From NCBI GenBank assembly GCA_013388455.1, contig JACAFF010000005.1:62001-126000 (forward strand): a stretch of DNA of 64,000 nucleotides, given 5' to 3'. Position numbers and translations under genes: made by a program. The notes under the pieces were generated by a model that was not told the DNA's origin, searched no databases, and worked only from the letters and a program-made list of their open reading frames with translations. Positions 56,174 through 64,000 of the stretch are shown here, in pieces (the stretch's first letter is position 1; the number at the start of each line of letters is the position of its first letter). The DNA comes from Nitrospirota bacterium. Lineage in GTDB: Bacteria > Nitrospirota > Thermodesulfovibrionia > Thermodesulfovibrionales > SM23-35.

Positions 56174-56869
56174 ATGAAACACGGGGGAAAAATCTTATCT
56201 GTATTTGTATTTATAACCCTCTTTGCGCTGATGTCCTGCGCAACAACGACTTTAACATCAGTATGGAGAGACCCGGCTTATCAGGGTGAACAAATAAGAA
56301 AAGTCCTTGTTATCGGAGTTTCGGACAAGCCAGCAATAAAGAGACTTTTTGAAGATGAATTTGTCAGACAATTACAAGCAAAAGGGGTCGAAGGGATTTC
56401 AAGCTATACCATTCTTCCATCTGAGGGCCCTCAGGATAAAGATATTATCCAGGCAAAAGTTAAAGAATTAAATATAGATGGAATTATAATTACAAGACTC
56501 ATAGATAAAAAGAGAGTTGAAACATATTATCCACCAGAAAGAATATCTTCTCCACCACCGCCTCTACCTCCACCATATCCATCCGATGATAATACAACTG
56601 ATTATTATTACTATCCGCCTGTATATTACTACGATTGGTATAGATATTATCATGATTGTTATGACTGTATATCAACACCTGGCTATAAGGTTGAAGATGA
56701 AATAGTTGTTCTTGAAACAAATCTTTATAATGCTAAGAATGATAAACTAATCTGGTCAGCGCTATCTGATACATTCATCGATACATTTGACAGAGGCCTT
56801 GACAGAAAACTAATAAAATCATTTATCTCTGTGATCCTGAAGAAGCTCTCTGATGACATGATTCTTTAA
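56174..56869 (+). CDS. DUF4136-like lipoprotein
   Basis: 231-aa lipoprotein; signal ends MSC (Cys22). The mature part resembles DUF4136/GlnB-like envelope lipoproteins (SVWRDPAYQGEQIRKVLVIGVSDKPAIKRLFEDEF). A low-complexity central insert (about 125-165) is rich in Pro and Tyr. GGAGG precedes the ATG. Role unknown. Likely outer-membrane or periplasmic. Confidence 0.7.
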   Translation: MKHGGKILSVFVFITLFALMSCATTTLTSVWRDPAYQGEQIRKVLVIGVSDKPAIKRLFEDEFVRQLQAKGVEGISSYTILPSEGPQDKDIIQAKVKELNIDGIIITRLIDKKRVETYYPPERISSPPPPLPPPYPSDDNTTDYYYYPPVYYYDWYRYYHDCYDCISTPGYKVEDEIVVLETNLYNAKNDKLIWSALSDTFIDTFDRGLDRKLIKSFISVILKKLSDDMIL

Positions 56870-56894
56870 TTGTTCTAATATACATTTATATTTT

Positions 56895-56992
56895 GGGAGT
56901 GTATAGGGTTCTGGTGTCCCTCCTGGACTTCAAATCCAGTGTTGCCTGTTACAAACGGGCAGGGTGGGTTCGATTCCCACACGCTCCCGCCA
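56895..56992 (+). tRNA. selC: Selenocysteine tRNA (TCA)
   Basis: 98-nt tRNA-Sec: 8-bp acceptor GGGAGTGT/ACGCTCCC, D-stem AGGG/CCCT, anticodon stem CTGGA/TCCAG with loop CTTCAAA and anticodon TCA at 56930-56932, long variable arm TTGCCTGTTACAAACGGGCA, T-arm GGGTTCGATTCCC, encoded CCA after discriminator G. Extended acceptor and long extra arm are diagnostic. selA lies about 6 kb downstream on the other strand. Confidence 0.97.
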
Positions 56993-57043
56993 TTAGATAG
57001 TCATCACATGAATCTCTTTTTTGCAATATCTGTATTTTTTCTT

Positions 57044-59491
57044 TTATTTTTTCAGAATTTTTAGAAATGCCTTGACTACCTCAGGATCAAATTGGGTGCC
57101 ACTACAACGTTCCAACTCTAAGATAGCATATTCTTTTGATGGGGCAGGCCTGTATGGTCTTTCAGATGTCATAGAGTCATAGGAATCAGCCACACAAATA
57201 ATCTTTGATAGCAAAGGGATTTCATCACCATGAAGCCCATCAGGGTATCCTTTACCGTCCAGTCTTTCATGATGATATTTAATTACAGGTAATAAATTCT
57301 TAAGTTGTGTTATAGGCTTGAGTATTTCAGCTCCTTTTGAGGGATGCATTCTGATAAGTGCAAATTCTTCATCAGTCAGTCTCCCGGGCTTATCAAGAAT
57401 AATATCATATGTTCCTATCTTACCTATATCATGAAGAAGTGCAGCTATCCTAAGATTCTCAATATCCTTTCTATGAATTCCCATCTCTCTGGCTATTGCT
57501 AAAGCATATTTTGTAACACGTTCAGAATGACCCTTAGTCCAGGGACTTTTTGCATCTATTGCGTTTACAAAGGCATGAATAAGACCGTTATAAATTTGCT
57601 GAAGTTCTTTATACGAAAAATCGATTTCTTTAAGCATATTCAGGAATGCATCTCGGCTTTGTATAAGTTTCTTTTCTTTATTTTTCAGTTCTGATATATC
57701 AATCAGGGAGAGTATATATAAATGTGGTGTAATTTCCGAATATTTAATTGGCGTGCTTTGAACCAGCAGGTGTTTATTTGATCTTTGATCATAGTATTCA
57801 AATGTTTTTGTTTGTATATCATTCTCTAAGATAATGCTTTTCAAAAAATCTCCAAGCTCATTATTTTCGGGAAATAACTCATAACACTTTTTCCCGATTA
57901 TATCTTTAAAAGGCATATTGAAAAGAGAAGAAGCATTAATATTTGTCCTTATAACAGATAAGTCGTTATCAAGTAGCAATATACTATATGGCATTGCATC
58001 AAAAGTAGCCCTCCACTCTTCTGCTGCATATTTTAGTTTTTGTTCAAATGCCTTTTTTTCGCTGTTGTCTCTAACGGCAGTTCTACTCTTCAAGAATTTA
58101 CCATTATCATCATATATGGCAGTCGCATTGATTATGACAGGGATTAATGTCCCGTCCTTTTTTTTGTAATGGTAGTCAATATTTTCTATAAAACCTTTCT
58201 CTTTCAGAAGAGGAAATGTTCTTTGAAATATTTGCTTGCCTTCAACTGTGAGAAGGTCTTTTATGTTCATTTTACCTACAACCTCTTCTCTATCATAACC
58301 GAGAATTTTTAACCATGTTTCATTTACTTCAAGAATAGTTCCATCAGGTCCTAATGAATGATACCCATCTGGTGCATTCTGGTAAAGATCAATATATTTT
58401 TTCTCGCTTTCTTCAAGTTTTTTCTGCATAATTTTTTGATTTGTAATATCTTCATAAAGCACAACAATACCTTTTTCTTGCATTTCTTTACCAATCACAG
58501 AGGTGCTTACCATACATAAAATATCTTTTCCATCTTTTCTACGGCAAGGAAATTCACTACTAAAAATTCTTTGTTTTTCCAGAACTGGATAGAACTTTTT
58601 CCCGATTTCCTCAAACTCATCATCATTTCTATATAATACCTTTGTTTTTTTACCGATTAATTCTTCTGGTTGCCAGCCAAATACTTTTTCCACTGCTTTA
58701 TTCGCAAAAAATATTTTTCGTTCTTTCAGCCCTATAACTGCGTGTGGAATAGCATCCAGTATTGATGCCTCGATTTCTTCTAAGTTCCGAATTGCTTCTT
58801 CAGATGCTTTTAGTTGTTTAATCGCTCTATCGATTTCTTCAATCATGTGGTTTGTTACATTCTTAACCGCTTCAAGAATCTCTACTTGAGATTGTCCGGT
58901 TACTCTTGATTTTAAATCTCCTTTTGAAACCCTGTGCATTACATCGAAAAGCTCTGTAATACCAATGACAATTTCATGAGATTGTTCAACTATTTCTCCA
59001 ATGTTCTCTGCTGTAATATTTATTAGATGCTTAAGAATGGAAATCAGTTCAAGATTTGATGCCTCAGAGATTCTTACTGCTGGATCTCCTTTTGCAATCT
59101 TTTTCAATGCTTCAAAAACTTCTGACAAACCTATTGCTAATTCTAAACTGATGTTCTCCAGTTCCATTTCTCTCTTATTCTCTTTCTTATTAATAATTTC
59201 TCTAAAATTTTTTAACTGTTTATTAAAAACCTTACAGCTTTCTCTGATTGCTGCTGAATCCATATTTTTCTTGAAAACCTTACAATCTACACACATCTCC
59301 ATCTTTTCAATAAATTTCCCCTGGATTTCATTTCGGCACAATGTTCCTGTAAAAAGCCAGCATTTGAGATTTTTTGATTTGTAGGCAGGGCATTCTTTCT
59401 CTGTGCATTTATAGAATTCCCAGCATTTTATCTTTTTAATTTTTTCCTGCTGAATTTTTTTGTTTTTAATTGCCTTTTTAGATGTCTTCAT
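57044..59491 (-). CDS. Two-CW/HAMP/PAS sensor with HD-GYP output
   Basis: 815-aa soluble sensor. N-terminal cysteine cluster of the two-CW type (CWEFYKC...CPAYKSKNLKCW...CRNE...CVDC, about 23-73) could bind a metal or Fe-S cluster. Two HAMP-like units without membrane helices (about 120-230), then three to four PAS domains (about 240-600), and a C-terminal HD-GYP domain (about 640-810) with LHDIGKIGTYD and YHHERLDGKGYPDG, so predicted c-di-GMP phosphodiesterase. It is the last gene of a four-gene operon and overlaps the upstream REC gene by 4 bp. Confidence 0.86.
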   Translation of the reverse strand: MKTSKKAIKNKKIQQEKIKKIKCWEFYKCTEKECPAYKSKNLKCWLFTGTLCRNEIQGKFIEKMEMCVDCKVFKKNMDSAAIRESCKVFNKQLKNFREIINKKENKREMELENISLELAIGLSEVFEALKKIAKGDPAVRISEASNLELISILKHLINITAENIGEIVEQSHEIVIGITELFDVMHRVSKGDLKSRVTGQSQVEILEAVKNVTNHMIEEIDRAIKQLKASEEAIRNLEEIEASILDAIPHAVIGLKERKIFFANKAVEKVFGWQPEELIGKKTKVLYRNDDEFEEIGKKFYPVLEKQRIFSSEFPCRRKDGKDILCMVSTSVIGKEMQEKGIVVLYEDITNQKIMQKKLEESEKKYIDLYQNAPDGYHSLGPDGTILEVNETWLKILGYDREEVVGKMNIKDLLTVEGKQIFQRTFPLLKEKGFIENIDYHYKKKDGTLIPVIINATAIYDDNGKFLKSRTAVRDNSEKKAFEQKLKYAAEEWRATFDAMPYSILLLDNDLSVIRTNINASSLFNMPFKDIIGKKCYELFPENNELGDFLKSIILENDIQTKTFEYYDQRSNKHLLVQSTPIKYSEITPHLYILSLIDISELKNKEKKLIQSRDAFLNMLKEIDFSYKELQQIYNGLIHAFVNAIDAKSPWTKGHSERVTKYALAIAREMGIHRKDIENLRIAALLHDIGKIGTYDIILDKPGRLTDEEFALIRMHPSKGAEILKPITQLKNLLPVIKYHHERLDGKGYPDGLHGDEIPLLSKIICVADSYDSMTSERPYRPAPSKEYAILELERCSGTQFDPEVVKAFLKILKK

Positions 59492-59874
59492 GAAGATAAA
59501 AACTTTTTGATAATAGGGACGAGTTCAGAATACATTCTGTTTTTGGCAACATAAGCACTTGCTCCTGCAGCTAATGCTTCAGTTTTATAGTCAATGAAAT
59601 CATACATTGAAAGAATAACAATGTTGGTATCCGGCAGCATCTCTTTTATCTGTCTGGTCGCTTCTATCCCGCTCATCTGGGGCAATTTAATATCCATTAA
59701 AACAATACCTGGTTTATGTTCTTTCACCAGATTCAATGCATCTTCGCCTGAGCCTGCTTCTAAGAAATCAAGTTCAGGGAAAAATGTGCTTAACCACTTT
59801 TGTAATGATTCACGTAACGCATCGTGATCTTCAACTATCAATAGTAAATCTTTAATCAAAGTTTTATTTTTCAT
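59488..59874 (-). CDS. Single-domain response regulator
   Basis: 128-aa REC domain without output: acidic pair in LLIVEDHDALRE, phosphoacceptor Asp in IVLMDIKLPQMSG, Ser/Tyr switch region VILSMYD and Lys in AYVAKNR. It resembles NarL-type REC domains. It overlaps the HK gene upstream and the HD-GYP gene downstream by 4 bp each (ATGA), so translation is coupled. Confidence 0.9.
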   Translation of the reverse strand: MKNKTLIKDLLLIVEDHDALRESLQKWLSTFFPELDFLEAGSGEDALNLVKEHKPGIVLMDIKLPQMSGIEATRQIKEMLPDTNIVILSMYDFIDYKTEALAAGASAYVAKNRMYSELVPIIKKFLSS

Positions 59875-61667
59875 TTTTTTATCTCTACGATTAGTGTTGT
59901 ACCATCTCCTTGCTTAGTCTTAATCTGGAAATTGCCTCCTATAGCCTGAACCCTTTCTTTCATTGTGATAATACCCCATTTAGGTTCCTTTGATTGCCTG
60001 ACAGCGTTTGGGTCAAAACCAACTCCATTATCGGCGATAATGAGCTGTTCTATACCATCTGTCTCCTGCAATTTAATTGTTACACTGTCTGCTCTGGAAT
60101 GCTTTGCTATATTAGTGAGCGCTTCCTGTGCAATGCGAAATAGTATAGTTTCGATGTTTTTTGCAAGTCGTTGATCGAATTCTTCTCCTGTTACTTCTAC
60201 TCTTATGCCTGTCCGTTTTGAAAATTGTTCACTATACCAACGTAATCCTGCCAGGAGACCATAATCATCGATTAGTGACGGCCTTAGATTTGACATTATA
60301 TCCCGTATCTGTTCGTTTGTCTGATTTAACAAAGCAAGTGAATCATCAATCCGTGACAGAATTTCCGCATTCTCTTTATTGCCTAATAATGATTTAATAA
60401 TATTTAGATTTATACCTAATACTGTGAGATTCTGTCCTATCTGATCGTGTAATTCACTTGCCAGTGCTTGCTTTTCAGCTTCTTCAACTTCACTGAGTCG
60501 TATAGAAAGAGACCGTAACTGCATATAGGAATTTTTCAGTTTTTCCTCAGCCAGTTTACGCTCGGTTATATCACTCAAAAAGTTTAGCGTTGCCGGTCTT
60601 CCTTCCCATATAATCAATACAGCACTTATCTCAAGCCATTTAGTATTTCCGTTCTTGTCAATAATCCTGAAAGGATAGACTTCAGGAATCTTCTCTCCTT
60701 TGAGTCTTTTAAGATGATTGTTCAATACCATCTCTTTATCATCAGGATGAATAAAATCTATGAACGGTCTGGACATAAGTTCCTGCTCTGAAAATCCCAT
60801 GATTTTTATTGCTTTTGGATTAACAAACTTAAGCATATTGTCCTGAGCAACGACTATTATCTCATTAGCATTTTCAATGAGTAATCTATACTTTTCTTCT
60901 GACAGCTTGAGCGATTCCTCTATCTTCTTCCTGTCTGTAATATCATGACCTACTGCTTGGTATTCGATAATCCTGCTATGCTCATCGAATAATGCACGAT
61001 TTGTCCATCTTTGCCAGCGGATTTCTCCATTAGGTGCTATAACGCGGTGTTCGATTGTTATGACAGAATTATCCTTGTTGAGAGAATATATCTGTTTCTT
61101 TACAAATTCATGATCTTCTACCGGGATAAAAGGCATAAAACTGTGTCCGATAAGTTCCTCATGTTTTTTCCCGAAATAACGGCAGATAGCTTCATTCACA
61201 TATGTTACCGTTCCATCGGGAAGAAAACGACAGATTAGCTCTACCTGATCCTCAACAATTGAGCGATATCTTTTTTCTCTGACTCGTAAAAAGCGAACTT
61301 CCAATGCACGAGATATAACCGGTATTAGTATTTTCCATTCCACAGGTTTCATGATGTAATCGAATGCACCTGTCTTCATTGCTTCTACAGCAGTCTTGAC
61401 CGTCCCTTTTCCAGTTATTACAATTCCAACGAGCAAAGGGTCTATTTCAAAAGCAGCTTTAAGAAAATCTATACCGGTCATTTCAGGCATGATGAGGTCA
61501 GTCAGAAGCAGGTCAAATTCGTGTGCTTTTAATGCTTCAAGGGCTTCTTTGACTGATGAAAATGCTGATACCTTGTATCCTGATTTTATCAAGAATTCAT
61601 TCAAAGGGTTAAGAACTTCGGGTTCATCATCAACAATTAAAATCCGTCCTTTTTTCATATCAGTCAT
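59871..61667 (-). CDS. REC-PAS-PAS histidine kinase (NarX-type HisKA_3)
   Basis: 598-aa soluble hybrid. REC domain (about 6-120; DLLLTDLIMPEMTG), a PAS pair (about 130-380), HisKA_3 with ELHDQIGQNL, and HATPase_c with ALTNIAKHSRA and IADNGVGFDP. This kinase class normally phosphorylates NarL-type response regulators, and the co-operonic REC protein fits. No membrane helix, so the signal is cytoplasmic. Confidence 0.89.
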   Translation of the reverse strand: MTDMKKGRILIVDDEPEVLNPLNEFLIKSGYKVSAFSSVKEALEALKAHEFDLLLTDLIMPEMTGIDFLKAAFEIDPLLVGIVITGKGTVKTAVEAMKTGAFDYIMKPVEWKILIPVISRALEVRFLRVREKRYRSIVEDQVELICRFLPDGTVTYVNEAICRYFGKKHEELIGHSFMPFIPVEDHEFVKKQIYSLNKDNSVITIEHRVIAPNGEIRWQRWTNRALFDEHSRIIEYQAVGHDITDRKKIEESLKLSEEKYRLLIENANEIIVVAQDNMLKFVNPKAIKIMGFSEQELMSRPFIDFIHPDDKEMVLNNHLKRLKGEKIPEVYPFRIIDKNGNTKWLEISAVLIIWEGRPATLNFLSDITERKLAEEKLKNSYMQLRSLSIRLSEVEEAEKQALASELHDQIGQNLTVLGINLNIIKSLLGNKENAEILSRIDDSLALLNQTNEQIRDIMSNLRPSLIDDYGLLAGLRWYSEQFSKRTGIRVEVTGEEFDQRLAKNIETILFRIAQEALTNIAKHSRADSVTIKLQETDGIEQLIIADNGVGFDPNAVRQSKEPKWGIITMKERVQAIGGNFQIKTKQGDGTTLIVEIKK

Positions 61668-61686
61668 ATCAAAAATAACCTCAAAA

Positions 61687-62595
61687 TTATTTTTTATATT
61701 TTTCTAATTCCTCTTTCAGTCTCTCTATCTCTTCCTTCAATTCTATCATCCTCAATTCCCTTCCTATAGCCATCTCATAAAAATCTTCAAGTTCTTTCAC
61801 TCTTCTCTTCAGTTCGTCTTCCATTTTCTTTCTCTCTGTGATATCTATAAGTGATGCTAAGGTCTGCTTTGTCTCGGGAATCAGAGTTGCATTTACATAG
61901 ACATCTCGGATATTACCATGCTTGTCAATTATCTTTGTTTCATAAGACCTTGGTGCAAGATCACTTTTTATTCTCCTTAAACGATGATATTCCATTAATC
62001 TGTCAATATCCTCTTTTACCACAATCTCTGTCCAGGACTTCTTACCTTCCAGTTCATCTTTTTTATATCCAAATATCTTTTCAACTTCTATGTTAGATAG
62101 TGCTATTCTTGTATCTTCATTTATAATTACCATTGCTGTTCCTGTATTTTCAAAAATAGTACGATATAGGTTTTCAGACTCTTTCAGCGCTTTTATTGTT
62201 TGTCTTCGTTCCTCTCGTATCTTTGCTTCTTTTAATTCTCTTTTTATAGCAGGAACAAGACGGGAAAGATCATTTTTCAGGACAAAATCATGTGCCCCGG
62301 CTTTCATAGCCTCTATTGCCATCTCTTCGCTAATAGCCCCTGATACAAGAATAAAAGGTATATCAATTCCTTTCTCCTTCACAAGGGTTAAGGCATTTAA
62401 CCCATTGAAATTCGGCATCTGATAATCAGATAGAATAATATCCCAGGACTGTGCATCAAGTGCATTTGACATTGCTTCAAGAGTATAAACTCTCTTATAT
62501 AAGGTATCATAGCCTCCGTTTTTCAATTCATGTAGAATTAGCAGGCCATCCTCTTCTGAATCTTCAACTATTAATACATTAAGCGGTATCCCCAT
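61687..62595 (-). CDS. REC-PAS signalling protein
   Basis: 302 aa. REC domain (about 4-125; LIVEDSEEDG, phosphoacceptor Asp in ILSDYQMPNFNG) followed by one PAS domain (about 140-255) and a C-terminal coiled coil (EDELKRRVKELEDFYEMAIGR...). No kinase or output domain is left, and the frame ends cleanly. It is the first gene of the four-gene signalling operon, with a GGAGG ribosome site before ATG 62595. Confidence 0.85.
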   Translation of the reverse strand: MGIPLNVLIVEDSEEDGLLILHELKNGGYDTLYKRVYTLEAMSNALDAQSWDIILSDYQMPNFNGLNALTLVKEKGIDIPFILVSGAISEEMAIEAMKAGAHDFVLKNDLSRLVPAIKRELKEAKIREERRQTIKALKESENLYRTIFENTGTAMVIINEDTRIALSNIEVEKIFGYKKDELEGKKSWTEIVVKEDIDRLMEYHRLRRIKSDLAPRSYETKIIDKHGNIRDVYVNATLIPETKQTLASLIDITERKKMEDELKRRVKELEDFYEMAIGRELRMIELKEEIERLKEELEKYKK

Positions 62596-62670
62596 ATTAT
62601 AACCTCCTAAATTCTATCCGTAAAATTAATTATATCTGAATCAATTATGAAATCAAGAGAAAAGTAAATG

Positions 62671-62700
62671 CCATTCCGAGCGGAGCGAGGAATTTTATCG
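62671..62700. repeat. Partial dispersed repeat (CATTCCGAG type)
   Basis: The stretch at 62671-62700 contains CATTCCGAGCGGAGCGAG followed by GAATTTTATCGC. It is imperfectly palindromic (ATTCC...GGAAT) and belongs to the same kind of dispersed element as the CATTGCGAG copy at 28.5 kb, although only one half is present. It lies between selA and the REC-PAS gene. Confidence 0.6.
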
Positions 62701-62720
62701 CTTGATTTAGGTTATTGGAG

Positions 62721-64000
62721 TTATTCTGATAGGACAGTCTTAATTCCCTTAACAAGAAAAGGGATTTCTTTATCCTGTATTGTCCTTGCATCAAGTATCA
62801 GTATGTCTTCCCTGATGCGAGCAATGATAGGAGGATTTCCTTTTCTAAGTCTCTCTTCAAGCTCATTCACAGATATTTCTAATTCTAAAGGTTTTATGGC
62901 AACTGCATATGTTGGGAAATCCTTCTCAGGAAGTGAACCACCCCCAGCTCTCGATGTATCTGCTATGACACTTATTTTAGCTTTATTTATTTCTTTCTTC
63001 AGCTTTTTTGCAATTTTATTAGCCCTTGCTTTTATCTGTTCAGGCTTCTGAAGCAACATCCTGAGAGTCGGGATATTCTTTATAGCTTTTTCTTCATCAA
63101 CATAGCCCATTAGTGTTGCTTCAAACCCGGCAAGGGTTAACTTATCTATACGAACAGCTCTTGTTATAGGGTTTTTCTGGATCTCTTCAATATATTTTTT
63201 TCTTCCAACAATAACACCACCCTGAGGCCCGCCGAGAAGCTTATCTCCACTGAATGTTGTCAAATCAACACCTGACTTTATAATGTCTTTTACTGCAGGT
63301 TCATCGTATATTCCATAATTTCTTAAATCAAGAATACATCCACTGCCGAGGTCGAACATAACCGGAATATGATATCTTTGACCAAGTCCTACAAGATCTT
63401 CAATTGGCACTTCACCCGAAAACCCGATTATTCTGTAATTAGATTTATGCACTTTAAGAATAAGTGCAGTGTTTTCATTTATAGCTTTTTCATAGTCAGA
63501 AAGATGTGTTTTATTTGTAGTTCCGACTTCATGCAGTGTCGCACCACTTGATTTCATTACATCAGGTATCCTGAACGAGCCACCTATCTCTACAAGTTCT
63601 CCACGTGATACGATGACCTCTTTACCTTTTGCAATGGTATTAAGACAGAGCATAACTGCCGCAGCGTTATTGTTAACTACAAGCGCATCCTCAGCTCCAG
63701 TGACCTCTTTAAGAATTCTTTTAACATGGGTGTATCTCTTTCCTCTTTTACCTTCTTCAATATCGTATTCAAGGTTTGAATAGCTCTCTGAAACAATTCT
63801 GATATTTTCGAGTGCACTTCGAGAGAGGAGTGAACGGCCAAGGTTTGTGTGAATCACCACACCGGTTGCGTTGATAAGGGGGATAAGACTAAATGAAGAA
63901 AGTCTTTTAACAATGACCTCTATATCAGCGGTTAACATTTCTTCTGAGAGATCAACAGGTTCTCCCTTAAGGATTTTTTTTCTTCTTATATCAATTGCCT
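62721..64000 (-). CDS. selA: L-seryl-tRNA(Sec) selenium transferase (partial, runs off the right edge)
   Basis: PLP enzyme converting Ser-tRNA(Sec) to Sec-tRNA(Sec) with selenophosphate. The frame stays open from the ATG at 63938 to the window end, and the 20 extra codons (AIDIRRKKILKGEP...) match the N-terminal region of SelA, so the 5' end is outside. Visible are LINATGVVIHTNLGRSLLS, VNNNAAAVMLCLN, GDKLLGGPQGGVIVG with the PLP lysine and RAVRIDKLTLAG. About 426 aa are in the window of the usual ~460. It pairs functionally with the tRNA-Sec at 56.9 kb. Confidence 0.95.
   Translation of the reverse strand, partial: AIDIRRKKILKGEPVDLSEEMLTADIEVIVKRLSSFSLIPLINATGVVIHTNLGRSLLSRSALENIRIVSESYSNLEYDIEEGKRGKRYTHVKRILKEVTGAEDALVVNNNAAAVMLCLNTIAKGKEVIVSRGELVEIGGSFRIPDVMKSSGATLHEVGTTNKTHLSDYEKAINENTALILKVHKSNYRIIGFSGEVPIEDLVGLGQRYHIPVMFDLGSGCILDLRNYGIYDEPAVKDIIKSGVDLTTFSGDKLLGGPQGGVIVGRKKYIEEIQKNPITRAVRIDKLTLAGFEATLMGYVDEEKAIKNIPTLRMLLQKPEQIKARANKIAKKLKKEINKAKISVIADTSRAGGGSLPEKDFPTYAVAIKPLELEISVNELEERLRKGNPPIIARIREDILILDARTIQDKEIPFLVKGIKTVLSE

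Noticed and set aside
55981-56182. Long N-terminal part of the Mth938-like protein
   Set aside because: The extra 60 codons are AT-rich, overlap the next gene's start on the other strand, and the ATG at 56002 has its own ribosome site.

Overview
The window is AT-rich DNA from a diderm (Gram-negative type) bacterium. It carries apolipoprotein N-acyltransferase, MsbA, a heptose kinase, a beta-barrel porin with a C-terminal Phe, a Braun-type lipoprotein and SPOR/YkuD proteins. Gene content (two-CW sensor protein, HD-GYP proteins, DUF401 transporter, RtcB/archease, selenocysteine machinery, CATTGCGAG-type dispersed repeats) fits Nitrospirota or a Desulfobacterota-like lineage. That placement is inference from gene content, not from a marker phylogeny. 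No phage, insertion sequence, CRISPR array or plasmid module was seen, so this reads as ordinary chromosome.

Layout. 1-8.9 kb: lnt, then RDD protein-mreB-mreC-mreD-mrdA as an overlapping cell-shape operon, a LysE exporter, cysM and rodA. 9.0-12.1 kb: tRNA-Met, then two YkuD L,D-transpeptidase lipoproteins flanking a small Lpp-like lipoprotein. 12.1-13 kb: tmRNA and smpB. 13-25 kb: envelope polysaccharide/LPS locus (ugd, ArnT-like transferase, three GT4 and one GT2 glycosyltransferases, two sulfotransferases, an O-antigen ligase/polymerase, msbA). 25-31 kb: DUF3108 protein, hisA-hisF, a PP-loop thiolase-like enzyme, hldA and a porin with an elaborate 5' leader. 31.7-44 kb: DUF401 transporter, RNA repair (PpiC lipoprotein-archease-rtcB), hemL, atpZ-atpI, tRNA-Phe, purB, folP, fmdB-like gene, parAB, an MBL-fold protein and birA. 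44-57 kb: coaX, a GalT-like protein, uspA, a JAB-domain protein, an FAD reductase, a TonB-like protein, DUF3553, a two-gene signalling pair, a small repair/metabolism run (ogt, cutA, nitrilase, nfi), an Mth938-like protein, a lipoprotein and tRNA-Sec. 57-64 kb: a four-gene sensor/response-regulator operon ending in an HD-GYP phosphodiesterase, then selA running off the right edge.

How the genes work together. The window is dominated by envelope construction: rod-shape elongation (MreBCD, PBP2, RodA), peptidoglycan-outer membrane tethering (Lpp-like protein and two L,D-transpeptidases), lipoprotein acylation (Lnt) and surface glycan synthesis, possibly with sulfation. A second theme is c-di-GMP/two-component signalling. 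A third is RNA handling: tmRNA-SmpB rescue, RtcB-archease ligation and selenocysteine insertion.

Most notable non-coding structure: the porin gene (start 31254, minus strand) has two near-identical tandem promoters about 45 bp apart. Its roughly 180-nt leader holds two related hairpins, each overlapping a tiny ORF beginning Met-Glu-x-x-His-Trp-Arg. Several first-in-operon genes place a -10 element 5-8 bp before the start codon with no Shine-Dalgarno sequence, suggesting leaderless mRNAs, whereas internal genes use clear Shine-Dalgarno sites.
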